Shown: positions 1 to 9,974 of the stretch, in pieces | Position numbering within the stretch: position 1 is the first letter of the stretch | Layout: each line of letters begins with the position of its first letter | From: Paracoccus chinensis | Lineage (GTDB): Bacteria; Pseudomonadota; Alphaproteobacteria; Rhodobacterales; Rhodobacteraceae | DNA length: 64,000 nucleotides | Direction: 5' to 3' | Assembly (NCBI RefSeq): GCF_900102885.1 | Contig: NZ_FNGE01000003.1 | Coordinates: 62,001-126,000 of the forward strand | Made by a program: the position numbers and the translations under genes | The notes under the pieces: model-generated | The model's input: the letters and a program-made list of their open reading frames with translations, nothing else | Database searches by the model: none | Told to the model about the DNA's origin: nothing

Positions 1-1343
<1,343 letters not shown>

Positions 1344-1419
1344 GTCGGGAGGCCTGTGTTCGATTTTGGCGCCGACTAACCCAGCCAGCCCCCAAGCGCC
1401 ACCCGCAAAACCGGCAAAG

Positions 1420-1447
1420 ATGGAAACGGGCCGCACAGGGGCGGCCC
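1420..1447 (-). terminator. Possible rho-independent terminator after the 379-residue-class membrane protein gene
   Basis: Perfect 7-bp stem GGGCCGC (1428-1434) and GCGGCCC (1441-1447) with a 6-nt loop. Read leftward it is followed only by a weak T-containing stretch (GTTTCCATC). It lies between the leftward membrane protein gene and typA, so it would end transcription of the former. Moderate support only. Confidence 0.45.
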
Positions 1448-1468
1448 GCCCGGTCATGCGGCGGTTCC

Positions 1469-2605
1469 TCAGCGGGGCCGCAGGGGCCGGTGGGTGAGCC
1501 CGCCCCAGATGCGGCCCTCGTCGCGGGCCCGGCCGCCCTTCTGCGCGCCGATGAAGGCCGCGGCCGCCGCGATCAGGGCCGAGGCCGCCAGCGCAAAGGC
1601 CGACAGGACGCCCGCACGGCGCGCGGTTTCCGCCGCCTCGATGGCCTGCTGCTTCAGCTGCTCGGCCTGGGCCGCTGCCTCGTCGCGCAGGCGCTGCGCC
1701 TCGGCGCGTGCCTCCTCCACCGCGCGCTCGGCGTCGGAACGCAACTGCTGGGCCGATGTCACGGCCTGGTCGATTCGGGCGGTGACCTCGGGCTGGCTCA
1801 GGTTGGTGCGCGCGGCGATGGCGCTTTCCAGATAGGCGCGGTCCTGGTCGGTGATCTCGCCCGTGCGGATGACATTGGCCAGGATGTTGCCGATCTCGCT
1901 CCGGATGTTCTCGTTCGAGAACTGGTCGGGCGCGGCGGCCTGGCTGCGCAGCAGGTTGTCGGTGACATAGTCGACGGGATTGGGCAGGCCGGACAGCAGG
2001 TCCCCACCGCCTTCTCCACCGGCGGCGCTCGCCGCGCCCGCCCCGGCGGCCGCACCGCCAAGTGCCTGCGCGGCGCCGCCGACCAACTGGCCCGCACCCT
2101 GCACCACGCCGCCCGCGACGGCGCCCGCGCCCTGCGCGACGCCGCCCACGGCGGAGCCTGCGGCCTCGACTGCGGTGGAGGCGGCCGAGCCCGCGGCGTT
2201 CAGCGTTCCGGACACGACGCTCGCCAGCATGATCGAGCCGATGATCGTGCCCACGCCCCAGACGGCAAGGCCATGGATGCCGTCGCGCGCGGCCGATTCC
2301 TCGGGCGAGGCGCCGTCCACGCGCCGCCGCATCCGTCCGGCGATGTAGCCGCCCGCCATGTAGGCCAGCACCATTGTCACGACGATGAACAACCCGGCCA
2401 GAATGACCGAGCCGAAGCCCAGCCCTTCACCGGGCTGCGCCGAGATCGAGCCAAGGCCGACCGCCGCCCCGAAGGCCGTAAAGACGGCCGACAGCGCCAC
2501 GGCGATCACAGTGCCCGCCAGGATCGCGCCCCAATCGACATAGGATCTGTCAGAGGCGGCAGCGGGCGCGGCCGCCGACCGGATCCTCTGCTCGTCCCGG
2601 TCCAT
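1469..2605 (-). CDS. Multi-pass membrane protein with Gly/Ala-rich centre and coiled coil, function unknown
   Basis: A protein of about 378 residues that I cannot assign to a characterised family. The N-terminal part has hydrophobic segments near residues 27-50, 65-90 and 110-130. A strongly Gly/Ala/Val-rich low-complexity stretch follows. Next is a charged alpha-helical region rich in Glu, Ala, Gln and Arg (around residues 280-335) that looks like a coiled coil, then one more hydrophobic segment and a basic tail. Many alphaproteobacteria carry similar unnamed proteins. The ATG at 2605 overlaps the TGA of the upstream 24-codon gene (TGATG), so the two are probably translationally coupled. A GTG one codon upstream is an alternative start. 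Confidence 0.75.
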   Translation of the reverse strand: MDRDEQRIRSAAAPAAASDRSYVDWGAILAGTVIAVALSAVFTAFGAAVGLGSISAQPGEGLGFGSVILAGLFIVVTMVLAYMAGGYIAGRMRRRVDGASPEESAARDGIHGLAVWGVGTIIGSIMLASVVSGTLNAAGSAASTAVEAAGSAVGGVAQGAGAVAGGVVQGAGQLVGGAAQALGGAAAGAGAASAAGGEGGGDLLSGLPNPVDYVTDNLLRSQAAAPDQFSNENIRSEIGNILANVIRTGEITDQDRAYLESAIAARTNLSQPEVTARIDQAVTSAQQLRSDAERAVEEARAEAQRLRDEAAAQAEQLKQQAIEAAETARRAGVLSAFALAASALIAAAAAFIGAQKGGRARDEGRIWGGLTHRPLRPR

Positions 2606-2679
2606 CACCGCAGGCCCAGAAGCGACAGGATGAACAGGACGACGACGACCAGGCCGACAAGATAGATGATCGAGTTCAT
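2605..2679 (-). CDS. 24-residue single-pass membrane peptide
   Basis: A very small gene, MNSIIYLVGLVVVV... ending in LLGLR, which is essentially one transmembrane helix with a terminal Arg. A good ribosome-binding site (GAAAAGGAAAG) lies just before the ATG, and the stop overlaps the next ATG as TGATG. That coding arrangement, together with the hydrophobic composition, is why I call it real despite its length. Similar tiny membrane peptides occur in alphaproteobacteria without known function. It may act with the membrane protein encoded immediately downstream. Confidence 0.7.
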   Translation of the reverse strand: MNSIIYLVGLVVVVLFILSLLGLR

Positions 2680-2721
2680 GACGGCTTTCCTTTTCTCATG
2701 AGAGGCTTGCTTCGTCATGCC

Positions 2722-2747
2722 AACCGCGCGAGGCAGCGCAGGGTTCC
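2722..2747 (-). promoter_or_regulatory. Candidate ECF/EcfG-type promoter for the small membrane peptide operon
   Basis: On the minus strand GGAAC (2747-2743) is followed after exactly 17 nt by GGTT (2725-2722). The alphaproteobacterial general-stress sigma EcfG recognises GGAAC-N16/17-CGTT, so one of nine specified bases differs. The -10 is about 40 nt upstream of the ATG at 2679. This is a motif match only. Confidence 0.35.
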
Positions 2748-2850
2748 GGCGGCAAGGATCGGAAAGGCGGTTCAAGGCCCCGGAAGCGGACCGGCACCAC
2801 GCCACAGGCCGCCTGCGGTTGCCATTTCAAGCTGTCATTCAGGGGGAAGC

Positions 2851-2927
2851 TGGCGCACCCGACAGGATTCGAACCTGTGACCTCTGCCTTCGGAGGGCAG
2901 CACTCTATCCAGCTGAGCTACGGGTGC
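2851..2927 (-). tRNA. tRNA-Arg (anticodon CCG)
   Basis: Reverse-complement cloverleaf of 77 nt including an encoded CCA. The acceptor stem GCACCCG pairs with CGGGTGC, with discriminator G. The anticodon stem CTGCC/GGCAG holds the loop CTCCGAA (anticodon CCG), and the T arm carries the usual GGTTCGAATCC. It reads arginine codon CGG, common in a high-G+C genome. Confidence 0.95.
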
Positions 2928-2936
2928 AGTGGGGTC

Positions 2937-2965
2937 CGTTTAGTGCAAGGCTGTCCCCCTCGCAA
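2937..2965 (-). promoter_or_regulatory. Possible promoter of tRNA-Arg
   Basis: Minus-strand TTGCGA (2965-2960), 17-nt spacer, TAAACG (2942-2937), ending 10 nt before the mature tRNA 5' end. The spacing is ideal and the -10 is poor; it is a plausible stable-RNA promoter. Confidence 0.35.
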
Positions 2966-2990
2966 GCCCTGATGAAGGGCAGAGGAGCGC

Positions 2991-3019
2991 TTGCAATTCC
3001 CGCCGTTTGCCCCTATCTG
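2991..3019 (+). promoter_or_regulatory. Candidate promoter of rpsB-tsf
   Basis: TTGCAA (2991-2996), 17-nt spacer, TATCTG (3014-3019). It would give a leader of about 110 nt before rpsB, in keeping with a ribosomal-protein operon whose leader may be a target for S2 autoregulation. No conserved leader structure was recognised. Confidence 0.45.
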
Positions 3020-3136
3020 GCGCGCACTTCACAGGCGAGGGCGGGCCTTGGACGGGAGAAATCCGTCCGGGTCCACCGGTTGGGGGCGCTGCCCCTGAGA
3101 TCCCTTGCCCCAGGCGCAAACCGGAAAGGAATGGAC

Positions 3137-3934
3137 ATGGCGCTTCCTGAATACTCCATGCGTCAGCTCTTGGAAGCTGGCGTTCACTACGGTCACCAGA
3201 CCCAGCGCTGGAACCCGCGGATGGCCGAATACATCTACGGCGACCGCAACGGCATCCACATCCTCGACCTGACGCAGACCGTTCCGCTGCTGGACCGCGC
3301 GCTGCAGGTGATCCGTGACACCGTCGCTAAGGGCGGCCGTGTGCTGTTCGTCGGCACCAAGCGCCAGGCGCAGCGCGCCGTGGCCGATGCGGCCGAGAAA
3401 TCGGCGCAGTTCTACATGAACCACCGCTGGCTCGGCGGCACGCTGACCAACTGGAAGACCGTTTCGCAGTCGATCCAGCGCCTCAAGGCGATCGACGAGG
3501 CGATGGCGGCCGGTGCCGAGGGCCTGACCAAGAAAGAGCGTCTCGGGATGGAGCGCGAGCAGGCCAAGCTGCAGGCCAGCCTCGGCGGCATCCGCGACAT
3601 GGGCGGCCTGCCGGACCTGCTGTTCGTGATCGACGTGAACAAGGAAGACCTGGCCGTCCAGGAAGCCAACAAGCTGGGCATCCCGGTGGTCGCCATCGTC
3701 GACACCAACTGCTCGCCCAAGGGCATCGACCACGTGATCCCGGGCAACGACGACGCGGCCCGCGCGATTGCGCTGTATTGCGACCTGGTCGCCCGCGCCG
3801 CGCTGGACGGCATGACCGCGCAGATGGGCGCCGCCGGCGTTGACCTGGGCGCGCTGACCGACGCCCCGGTCGAGGAACTCGACGGCATCGACGCGGAAGA
3901 TCCCGCGGCCGAGCAGACCGCCGCCGACGCCTGA
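3137..3934 (+). CDS. rpsB: 30S ribosomal protein S2
   Basis: Ribosomal protein S2, needed for S1 docking on the 30S subunit. Family hallmarks are [12 protein letters not shown] at the N-terminus, the FVGTKRQAQ block, [10 protein letters not shown], the central coiled-coil insertion and [12 protein letters not shown]. At 265 residues it is of normal alphaproteobacterial length, with an acidic Ala-rich tail ([12 protein letters not shown]). I chose the ATG at 3137 because AAAGGA (3125-3130) sits six bases before it; the ATG at 3131 would touch that site. It forms an operon with tsf, 77 bp downstream. Confidence 0.97.
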   Translation: MALPEYSMRQLLEAGVHYGHQTQRWNPRMAEYIYGDRNGIHILDLTQTVPLLDRALQVIRDTVAKGGRVLFVGTKRQAQRAVADAAEKSAQFYMNHRWLGGTLTNWKTVSQSIQRLKAIDEAMAAGAEGLTKKERLGMEREQAKLQASLGGIRDMGGLPDLLFVIDVNKEDLAVQEANKLGIPVVAIVDTNCSPKGIDHVIPGNDDAARAIALYCDLVARAALDGMTAQMGAAGVDLGALTDAPVEELDGIDAEDPAAEQTAADA

Positions 3935-4011
3935 TCGGCCTTCATCACCAGACCTTCATCAGGCGGGGATATGCCCCGCCTGACCTGTTCCAAGACAAGG
4001 GAGACAACCAC

Positions 4012-4899
4012 ATGGCTATCTCGGCCGCGATGGTGAAAGAGCTGCGCGAATCGACCGGCGCGGGCATGATGGACGCCAAGAAGGCGCTCGAGGAAACCTC
4101 GGGCGACATGGAAGCCGCCGTTGACTGGCTGCGCACCAAGGGCCTGGCGAAGGCCGCCAAGAAATCCGGCCGCATCGCCGCCGAAGGCCTGGTCGCGGTC
4201 GCCGTCGAGGGTGGCAAGGGCGTGGCCGTCGAGGTGAACTCGGAAACCGACTTCGTCGCCAAGAACGAAGCCTTCCAGGGCATGGTCCGCGACATCGCGC
4301 AGGTTGGCCTGACGGCTGACTCGACCGAAGCGCTGGCCGCGGTCCAGCTGAACGGCAAGCCCGTCAGCGAGGTCCTGACCGACGCCATCGCCAAGATCGG
4401 CGAGAACATGACCCTGCGCCGTCTGGTCACAGTCGAGGGCGAGAACGTGGTTTCCTACGTCCACAACGCCGCTGCCCCGAACATGGGCAAGATCGGCGTT
4501 CTGGTCGCGCTGAAGGGCGACGCCGCCAAGGCGCAGGAGATCGGCAAGCAGATCGCCATGCACATCGCCGCGACCTCGCCCGCCTCGCTGTCCGAGGCTG
4601 ACCTGGACCCGGCGCTGGTCGAGCGCGAGAAGACCGTCCTGACCGAGCAGGCGCGCGAGTCGGGCAAGCCCGAGGCCGTCATCGAGAAGATGATCGTGGG
4701 CCGCATGTCCAAGTTCTTCGAGGAAGTGACCCTGCTGGGCCAGAAGTTCGTCATCAACCCCGATGTCACCGTGGCCCAGGCCGCGAAGGACGCGGGCGTC
4801 GAGGTGACCGCTTACGCCCGCGTCGCCGTGGGCGAGGGCATCGAGAAGAAAGAGGAAGACTTCGCCGCCGAGGTCGCCAAGACCCTCAAGGGCGCCTGA
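4012..4899 (+). CDS. tsf: Elongation factor Ts
   Basis: Guanine-nucleotide exchange factor for EF-Tu. The N-terminal UBA-like domain ([20 protein letters not shown]) is diagnostic. The EF-Tu contact motif [10 protein letters not shown] follows at residues 79-88, then the core and C-terminal module ending [15 protein letters not shown]. At 295 residues the length is typical. A GGGAGA ribosome-binding site precedes the ATG. Gene order rpsB-tsf is the universal bacterial arrangement, and a strong terminator follows. Confidence 0.97.
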   Translation: MAISAAMVKELRESTGAGMMDAKKALEETSGDMEAAVDWLRTKGLAKAAKKSGRIAAEGLVAVAVEGGKGVAVEVNSETDFVAKNEAFQGMVRDIAQVGLTADSTEALAAVQLNGKPVSEVLTDAIAKIGENMTLRRLVTVEGENVVSYVHNAAAPNMGKIGVLVALKGDAAKAQEIGKQIAMHIAATSPASLSEADLDPALVEREKTVLTEQARESGKPEAVIEKMIVGRMSKFFEEVTLLGQKFVINPDVTVAQAAKDAGVEVTAYARVAVGEGIEKKEEDFAAEVAKTLKGA

Positions 4900-4920
4900 G
4901 TTTCCCTCAGCATGACAGAA

Positions 4921-4948
4921 AGGCCGGTCCTTCGGGGCCGGCCTTTTT
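4921..4948 (+). terminator. Rho-independent terminator after tsf
   Basis: Stem AGGCCGG/CCGGCCT around the loop TCCTTCGGGG, followed directly by a run of T. It separates the rpsB-tsf operon from the pqq genes. Confidence 0.9.
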
Positions 4949-5064
4949 CATTGGCGGGTTGCCCCGAACGACCCTGCGACCAAAGGCTGAGGCTTTTTCA
5001 CGGCGATTGACAACGGGCGGTCCCGCCCCGACCCTGCAGCCTCATGCCATAGGAGGAGCAACGC

Positions 5065-5166
5065 ATGACCTGGTCGAAACCCAAGGCGCGCGAAGTGAAG
5101 TGCGGGATGGAAATCAACATGTACGGTCCGGCCGAGGATGACCGCGACGCCCGCGACGTTCTCTGA
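5065..5166 (+). CDS. pqqA: PQQ precursor peptide PqqA
   Basis: A 33-residue ribosomally made precursor of pyrroloquinoline quinone. Glu16 and Tyr20 lie in EINMY, the E-x3-Y pair that PqqE cross-links and that ends up as the cofactor skeleton. An excellent ribosome-binding site, AGGAGGA (5051-5057), precedes the ATG, so high translation is expected for a precursor. The C-terminal tail (AEDDRDARDVL) is longer and more acidic than in the classic ~24-residue PqqA. It is the first gene of pqqABCDE; a TTGACA at 5007-5012 might be part of its promoter, but no good -10 follows. No pqqF protease gene is in the window. Confidence 0.93.
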   Translation: MTWSKPKAREVKCGMEINMYGPAEDDRDARDVL

Positions 5167-5178
5167 CGCGCCTTCGGA

Positions 5179-6060
5179 ATGAAGCTCACGATACTTGGGG
5201 CAGCCGCCGGTGGGGGGCTGCCCCAATGGAATTGCGGCTGTGCGAATTGCAATGACGCGCGCGCGGGCCGCATCGCGCCGATGACGCAGTCCTCGGTCGC
5301 TGTCAGTTCGGGCGGGCAGGCCGTGGTCCTGAACGCCTCGCCCGACATCCGCGCGCAGCTTGAAACCTGTGGCCTGCATCCGCCCGCCTTGCGCGGCAGT
5401 CCGGTGAAGTCCGTGGTGCTGACGAACGGCGACGTCGATCACGTCGCGGGGCTGCTGAGCCTGCGCGAAAGCACGCCCTTCACGGTCCATGCCACGCCCA
5501 CGACGCTGGAGATCCTGGACCAGCCCATCTTCCGCGTGCTGAACCCCGATCACGTCTGCAAGTCCCCGATCGCGCTGGCCGAGGCCTTCGAGCCGCTGCC
5601 GGGCCTGCGCGTCACCGCCTTTGCCGTCCCCGGAAAGGTCGCGCTGTATCTTGAGGAAGGCGCGCCCGACACCGCCCTGCTGGGCGAGCAGACGGTGGGC
5701 CTGATGCTCGAAGCTTTGGGCCGCCGCGTCTTTTATGTTCCCGGCTGCGCCCGGGTGACGGACGAGCTGCTGGCGCGGCTCAAGGGCGCCGACCTGCTGC
5801 TGTTCGACGGCACCGTCTGGGCCGATGATGACATGGCCCGCAGCGGGACGGGCGCCAAAACCGGGGCGCGCATGGGGCATCTGGCGATGTCCGGTCCCGA
5901 GGGCAGCATCGCGCGGCTGGCGGGCCTGACTGGCACTCGCCGCATCTTCGTCCATATCAACAATACCAACCCCGTGCTGCAACCCGGATCGCCCGAACGC
6001 GCCCAACTGGACGCGGCGGGCTGGGAACTCGCCTGTGACGGGATGGAGATCATCCTTTGA
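5179..6060 (+). CDS. pqqB: PQQ biosynthesis protein PqqB
   Basis: Metallo-beta-lactamase-fold oxygenase, proposed to hydroxylate the Glu-Tyr dipeptide during PQQ formation. It opens MKLTILGAAAGGGLPQWNC and carries the structural-zinc cysteines C19, C21 and C24 (NCGCANC). The metal motif NGDVDHVAGLL takes the place of the usual HxHxDH. The C-terminal FVHINNTNP block is conserved in PqqB. Length 293 matches the family (~300). It starts 12 nt after pqqA and ends overlapping pqqC, so one transcript is expected. Confidence 0.95.
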   Translation: MKLTILGAAAGGGLPQWNCGCANCNDARAGRIAPMTQSSVAVSSGGQAVVLNASPDIRAQLETCGLHPPALRGSPVKSVVLTNGDVDHVAGLLSLRESTPFTVHATPTTLEILDQPIFRVLNPDHVCKSPIALAEAFEPLPGLRVTAFAVPGKVALYLEEGAPDTALLGEQTVGLMLEALGRRVFYVPGCARVTDELLARLKGADLLLFDGTVWADDDMARSGTGAKTGARMGHLAMSGPEGSIARLAGLTGTRRIFVHINNTNPVLQPGSPERAQLDAAGWELACDGMEIIL

Positions 6061-6812
6061 ACGACGCCACGCCCGACCGCTCGGCCTTCGAGGCCCGCCT
6101 GCGCCGCATCGGCGCCGAGCGCTATCATGACAAGCACCCCTTTCATGCGCTGCTGCACGGCGGCGGCTGCACCATCGACCAGGTGCGGGCCTGGGTCATC
6201 AACCGCTATTACTATCAGTCCCGCATCCCCATGAAGGACGCGGCCTTCATGAGCCGCGTGGAGGACCCCCGGCTGCGGTGCGCCTGGCGGTCGCGGATCG
6301 AGGATCACGACGGCACCGCCGACCAGCCGGGCGGCATCTGGCGCTGGCTGCGGCTGGCCGAGGGGGTGGGGCTCGACCCCGATTACGTCGCCTCGACGCG
6401 CTGCGTCCTGCCCGCGACCCGCTTTGCCGTGGATGCCTATGTGCGCTATGTCCGCGAACAGCCGCTGCTGGCGGCAGTGGCCTCGTCGCTGACGGAACTT
6501 TTCGCGCCCGCGATCCACGAACAGCGCATCGCCGGGTTGCTGGCGCATTACGATTTCGCCAATCCGCAGACGATCAGCTATTTCCAGCACCGCCTGTCCG
6601 AGGCACCCAAGGACGTGGCCTTCGGCCTTGCCTGGGTGCTGGAGAACGCCCGCACCAGCGAGCAGCAGGACATGGCCGCTGCCGCGCTGACCTTCAAGAC
6701 GGATGTGCTGTGGGCGCAGCTCGACGCGCTGCATTCGGCCTATGTGGCGCCGGGCCGCATCCCGCCGGGCGGCTGGCAGCCCGGCGAGGGGCTGCTGGAG
6801 GGCAGGGGATGA
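6057..6812 (+). CDS. pqqC: PQQ synthase PqqC
   Basis: Cofactor-free oxidase that performs the last ring closure and eight-electron oxidation to PQQ. All-helical heme-oxygenase-like fold, 251 residues. Conserved blocks are YHDKHPFH, the WVINRYYYQSRIPMKD active-site stretch, RIEDHDG and TELFAPAIHEQR. The likely start is TTG at 6057 overlapping the pqqB stop (TTGA); no ATG lies upstream of the conserved region, so the start is unusual but well forced. The 3' end overlaps pqqD. Confidence 0.95.
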   Translation: MNDATPDRSAFEARLRRIGAERYHDKHPFHALLHGGGCTIDQVRAWVINRYYYQSRIPMKDAAFMSRVEDPRLRCAWRSRIEDHDGTADQPGGIWRWLRLAEGVGLDPDYVASTRCVLPATRFAVDAYVRYVREQPLLAAVASSLTELFAPAIHEQRIAGLLAHYDFANPQTISYFQHRLSEAPKDVAFGLAWVLENARTSEQQDMAAAALTFKTDVLWAQLDALHSAYVAPGRIPPGGWQPGEGLLEGRG

Positions 6813-7081
6813 CACCCGCCGACCGCCCCTTCCTGCCCCGGGGGGTGCGGTTGCACCACGATCGGGTGCGCGGCGTGCCGGTCCTCTTGGGCCCGGAAAC
6901 CGCGCTGATCCTCGATCAGGTGGGGCAGGCGGTGCTGGGCGAGGTTGACGGAACGCGCGACATCGCCACAATCAGCGCGGCCCTTGCGGAACGCTATGCC
7001 GCGCCGGTCGAGATGATCGAGGCCGACGTGATCGAGTTCCTCGACGACATGGCCGCGCGCCGGCTGGTGGAGGCGACATGA
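6809..7081 (+). CDS. pqqD: PqqA-binding chaperone PqqD
   Basis: A 90-residue RiPP recognition element that presents PqqA to the radical-SAM enzyme PqqE. It contains the PqqD features PFLPRGVRLHHDRVRG, a middle LGPETALILDQ strand-helix unit and the C-terminal helix IEFLDDMAARRLV. The ATG at 6809 overlaps the TGA of pqqC, and the 3' end overlaps pqqE by 4 bp, fixing the gene inside the operon. Confidence 0.94.
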   Translation: MTPADRPFLPRGVRLHHDRVRGVPVLLGPETALILDQVGQAVLGEVDGTRDIATISAALAERYAAPVEMIEADVIEFLDDMAARRLVEAT

Positions 7082-8208
7082 CCGTGGTGCATCCCACTCC
7101 CATCCCTGTTCAGCCGGTCAGGCCCCGGCCCGAGCCTCCGCTGGCGATGCTCGCCGAACTGACCCACCGCTGCCCGCTGGCCTGCCCCTATTGCTCGAAC
7201 CCGCTGGAATTGACGCGGCGCGAAGGCGAGCTGACGACCGAGCAATGGGCCGAGGTCTTCCGGCAGGCCGCCGACCTCGGTGTGCTGCAACTGCATCTCT
7301 CGGGTGGAGAGCCGGCCTCACGTCCCGACCTCGTCCAGATCGTCGCGGCGGCGCGGCAGGCGGGACTTTACACGAACCTCATCACCTCGGGGATCGGGCT
7401 GACGGGCAGGCGGCTGGACGAACTGGATGCGGCCGGGCTCGACCACGTGCAACTGTCGGTGCAGGGGGTGAACGCCGGGATCGCGGATCATGTCGGCGGC
7501 TACAAGGGCGGCTTCGACCGCAAGATGATGGTTGCCGCCGAAATCGCCCGGATCGGCTTTCCGCTGACGATCAACGCGGTGATGCACCGCCACAACCTCG
7601 GCGACCTGGCCGCCACCATTGCGCTGGCGCACCAGCTCGGTGCCCGGCGGATCGAGATCGCCTGCGTGCAGTTCCAGGGCTGGGCTCTGCGGAACCGCGC
7701 CGCCCTGCAGCCCACGCGCGAGCAGGTCGAGGAAGCCAAGCGCACCGTCGCGCAGGCGCGGGTGGATTATGCCGGCAGGCTCGCCATCGACTTCGTGCCG
7801 CCGGATTACTTCGCCGACTTCCCCAAGGCCTGCATGAACGGCTGGGGCTCGACCGGGCTGAACATCGCCCCCGATGGCAAGGTGCTGCCCTGTCACGCGG
7901 CCGAGATCATTCCGGGGCTTCAGTTCCAGAACGTCCTGACGACTCCGCTGGCCGAGATCTGGAACGGTGGCCCGGCCTTCAATGCCTTCCGCGGCACCGA
8001 CTGGATGCCCGAACTGTGCCAAGCCTGCGACCGGCGCGACATCGACTATGGCGGCTGCCGCTGTCAGGCGATGGCAATCGCCGGGGACGCACGGGCGACC
8101 GATCCGGTCTGCCGCCGCTCTCCCCACCGCGCGGCGCTGGATGCGCTGATCGCGGCGGAAACCAGCGTGGCGCCACCACCCTTCGAATATCGCCGGATGC
8201 CGCGCTAG
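7078..8208 (+). CDS. pqqE: PqqA peptide cyclase PqqE (radical SAM)
   Basis: Radical-SAM enzyme that makes the Glu-Tyr carbon-carbon bond in PqqA. The [4Fe-4S]-SAM motif CPLACPYC gives C32, C36 and C39. HLSGGEPASRPDL is the SAM-binding GGE region. The C-terminal SPASM domain carries further cysteines (around CHAAEI and CQACDRRDIDYGGCRC) for auxiliary clusters. At 376 residues it is normal. It is the last gene of pqqABCDE, and its stop overlaps the convergent nnrS stop by 4 bp. Confidence 0.96.
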   Translation: MTVVHPTPIPVQPVRPRPEPPLAMLAELTHRCPLACPYCSNPLELTRREGELTTEQWAEVFRQAADLGVLQLHLSGGEPASRPDLVQIVAAARQAGLYTNLITSGIGLTGRRLDELDAAGLDHVQLSVQGVNAGIADHVGGYKGGFDRKMMVAAEIARIGFPLTINAVMHRHNLGDLAATIALAHQLGARRIEIACVQFQGWALRNRAALQPTREQVEEAKRTVAQARVDYAGRLAIDFVPPDYFADFPKACMNGWGSTGLNIAPDGKVLPCHAAEIIPGLQFQNVLTTPLAEIWNGGPAFNAFRGTDWMPELCQACDRRDIDYGGCRCQAMAIAGDARATDPVCRRSPHRAALDALIAAETSVAPPPFEYRRMPR

Positions 8209-9398
8209 CGCATCCGGCGGGTCGCAGCCAACAGATGGGCGTGGCCAAGGGTGAAAAGCCCGAAGGCCGCGAGCCATGACAGCCCTGCCACCATGACAAG
8301 GGCATCGTAAGCCATGAAATCCGCCGCCGCTCTCGCCACGGCGGCGAGGATGATGGCGACGAAGCTGAGGATCGCGAGCAGGTCGGCGTCGGTGTCCGCG
8401 CCCGTATGGCTGCGGCTGGCGCGGGTCATCACGGCCAGCATCTCGCCGCCGATCCCGCCGATGGCGAAGACATGCAGGGCTGCGGCATGGCTCATCCCGC
8501 CGAGGGCGGCAGCGGCAATGGCCGCGAAGCCGAGGGCGACCATCAGGTAGCCCCCGTGCAGCGCCAGCACCATCGGCTCGGCGACGCGCCAGCCCTGCCA
8601 GCGCGCCAGCCGCAGCAGGTTCAGCGCCGCCGCCGCAAGCCCGCCCAAGCCGACCGCCACGCTGTCGGGCCGGACCACCCACAGCGTCAGCACCGCCGAG
8701 GACAGCGCCACTGTCATTGCATCCAGGCGGCCTGCCTGGGTCGGCCGCGCCTTGCGCCGGTTCTTCGCCAGCCAGTTGCGGGTGAAGCTGGGCGTGATCC
8801 GCCCGCCGACGATCAGGATCAGGACCACAAACCCTGCGACAGCTGCGCGAGCGGCAAGCCTCGGGTCGCCTCCGCCAAGGACCGCTGCGTGAAAGCCGAA
8901 GTTGGTCAAGGCGATCAGCGCCATCAGCGCCACGACCTTGAGGTCACGCCATTTCCGGCCCGCGACGATCTGGGTCAGGAACACCGCTGCCATGACCGGC
9001 AGGAACAGCGCCTCGACGGCGAGCGCCAGCCATAATGCATCCAGCGGAACGGCCAGCATCAGCCGCCCGGCCAGCCACAGTGCGGCCAGTGCCGCCAGAG
9101 GCGCCCCGGACACCGGCATCCGCCCTGTCCAGTTCGGCACCGCCGTCATAAGGAACCCTGCCAGCCCGGCCGAGGCGAATCCGAACAGCATCTCGTGCAT
9201 GTGCCAGTTCGCGGCGCCGTAGGCTCCGCCCGGCTGCGGTCCGCCTGACAGCGCCCAGATCCACAGCGCCATCGCCGCGACGGCCCATATCCCAGCGCCC
9301 AGGAAAAAGGGCCGGAAGCCGTAGGACAACAGCACCGGCCCGCCCTGCGCCAGCCCGCGAGGGATGCCGCCCGAAGGACGCCTGGGTGCGCTTGCCAT
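8205..9398 (-). CDS. nnrS: NnrS family heme- and copper-containing membrane protein
   Basis: A protein of about 397 residues with around 12 predicted membrane helices. NnrS proteins are induced by nitric oxide and are proposed to protect iron proteins from NO-derived complexes. Diagnostic blocks are LLSYGFRPFFLGAG at the N-terminus, ANWHMHEMLFGFASAGLAGF with its conserved histidines, and MTRASRSHTGAD in the second half. I start at ATG 9398, at the natural N-terminus before APRRPSGG; a longer GTG/ATG extension to 9455 lacks family character. It lies 71 bp downstream of pseudoazurin on the same strand, probably in one NO-responsive unit. Confidence 0.88.
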   Translation of the reverse strand: MASAPRRPSGGIPRGLAQGGPVLLSYGFRPFFLGAGIWAVAAMALWIWALSGGPQPGGAYGAANWHMHEMLFGFASAGLAGFLMTAVPNWTGRMPVSGAPLAALAALWLAGRLMLAVPLDALWLALAVEALFLPVMAAVFLTQIVAGRKWRDLKVVALMALIALTNFGFHAAVLGGGDPRLAARAAVAGFVVLILIVGGRITPSFTRNWLAKNRRKARPTQAGRLDAMTVALSSAVLTLWVVRPDSVAVGLGGLAAAALNLLRLARWQGWRVAEPMVLALHGGYLMVALGFAAIAAAALGGMSHAAALHVFAIGGIGGEMLAVMTRASRSHTGADTDADLLAILSFVAIILAAVARAAADFMAYDALVMVAGLSWLAAFGLFTLGHAHLLAATRRMR

Positions 9399-9469
9399 TG
9401 CCGTCAACCTGCCCTGCAAAGACGCGAAAGCGACCCCGAAGGGCCGCTCCTGCATTCCACCGAAAGGGC

Positions 9470-9904
9470 TCAGCGCGTGACCTTGGCCAACTGCGCGTCC
9501 AGCCGCTCGCGGGCGCGCTTGGGCAGCTTGCCTTCGGTCAGCGCGTCATAGTTCGAAGCATCGCCGCCAGCCTGGATCAGCGCGACCATCCCCATGGGAG
9601 TGTGGGGCGTGCAGCGGACGCCATAAAGGCCGGGCTCGCTGACGGTCAGGACATATTCCTCGTTCACCTTGGATTTGAACTCCTCGACCCCCTCGGGCAG
9701 CATGCCCTTGATCGAGGCGACGTCATGGCTCTTGTCCGTGGGCACGAAGGTGATGGTGTCACCGACCTCGGCCTGCACGAAGGCGGGCTGGAAGACCATC
9801 GGACCGTCCTCGCCCTTGTTCAGCATCTCGACGCGGTGGTCGGCAGCCATGACCGGAGCGGCGAACAAAGCCAGCGCCAGCGCGACGGGAATGGAACGTT
9901 TCAT
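9470..9904 (-). CDS. Pseudoazurin (periplasmic type 1 copper protein)
   Basis: Blue-copper electron carrier that donates electrons to nitrite and nitrous oxide reductases in Paracoccus. A 20-residue signal peptide ends at VMA-ADHRV. The copper ligands in the precursor are H60, C98, H101 and M106, which become H40, C78, H81 and M86 after cleavage, exactly the pseudoazurin numbering. The start at 9904 is supported by GGAGAC just upstream. A perfect NnrR-type box lies about 77 bp upstream. Length 144 including signal is normal for the family. Confidence 0.95.
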   Translation of the reverse strand: MKRSIPVALALALFAAPVMAADHRVEMLNKGEDGPMVFQPAFVQAEVGDTITFVPTDKSHDVASIKGMLPEGVEEFKSKVNEEYVLTVSEPGLYGVRCTPHTPMGMVALIQAGGDASNYDALTEGKLPKRARERLDAQLAKVTR

Positions 9905-9974
9905 TCGTCTTGTCTCCTTCATACGGGGAATCACCCGTTGCGAAGGACCATAGGCCTTTGAGGTCGGCCCTTGA

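Noticed and set aside
2717-3136. N-terminal extension of rpsB by 140 codons
   Set aside because: It would translate through the tRNA-Arg gene and promoter region; S2 proteins start at MALPEY-like sequences, here at 3137.
5007-5035. TTGACA-17-GACCCT as a sigma-70 promoter for pqqA
   Set aside because: The -35 is perfect but the -10 matches poorly, so I do not list it as a feature; the adjoining GGGCGG/CCGCCC repeat could simply be G+C bias.
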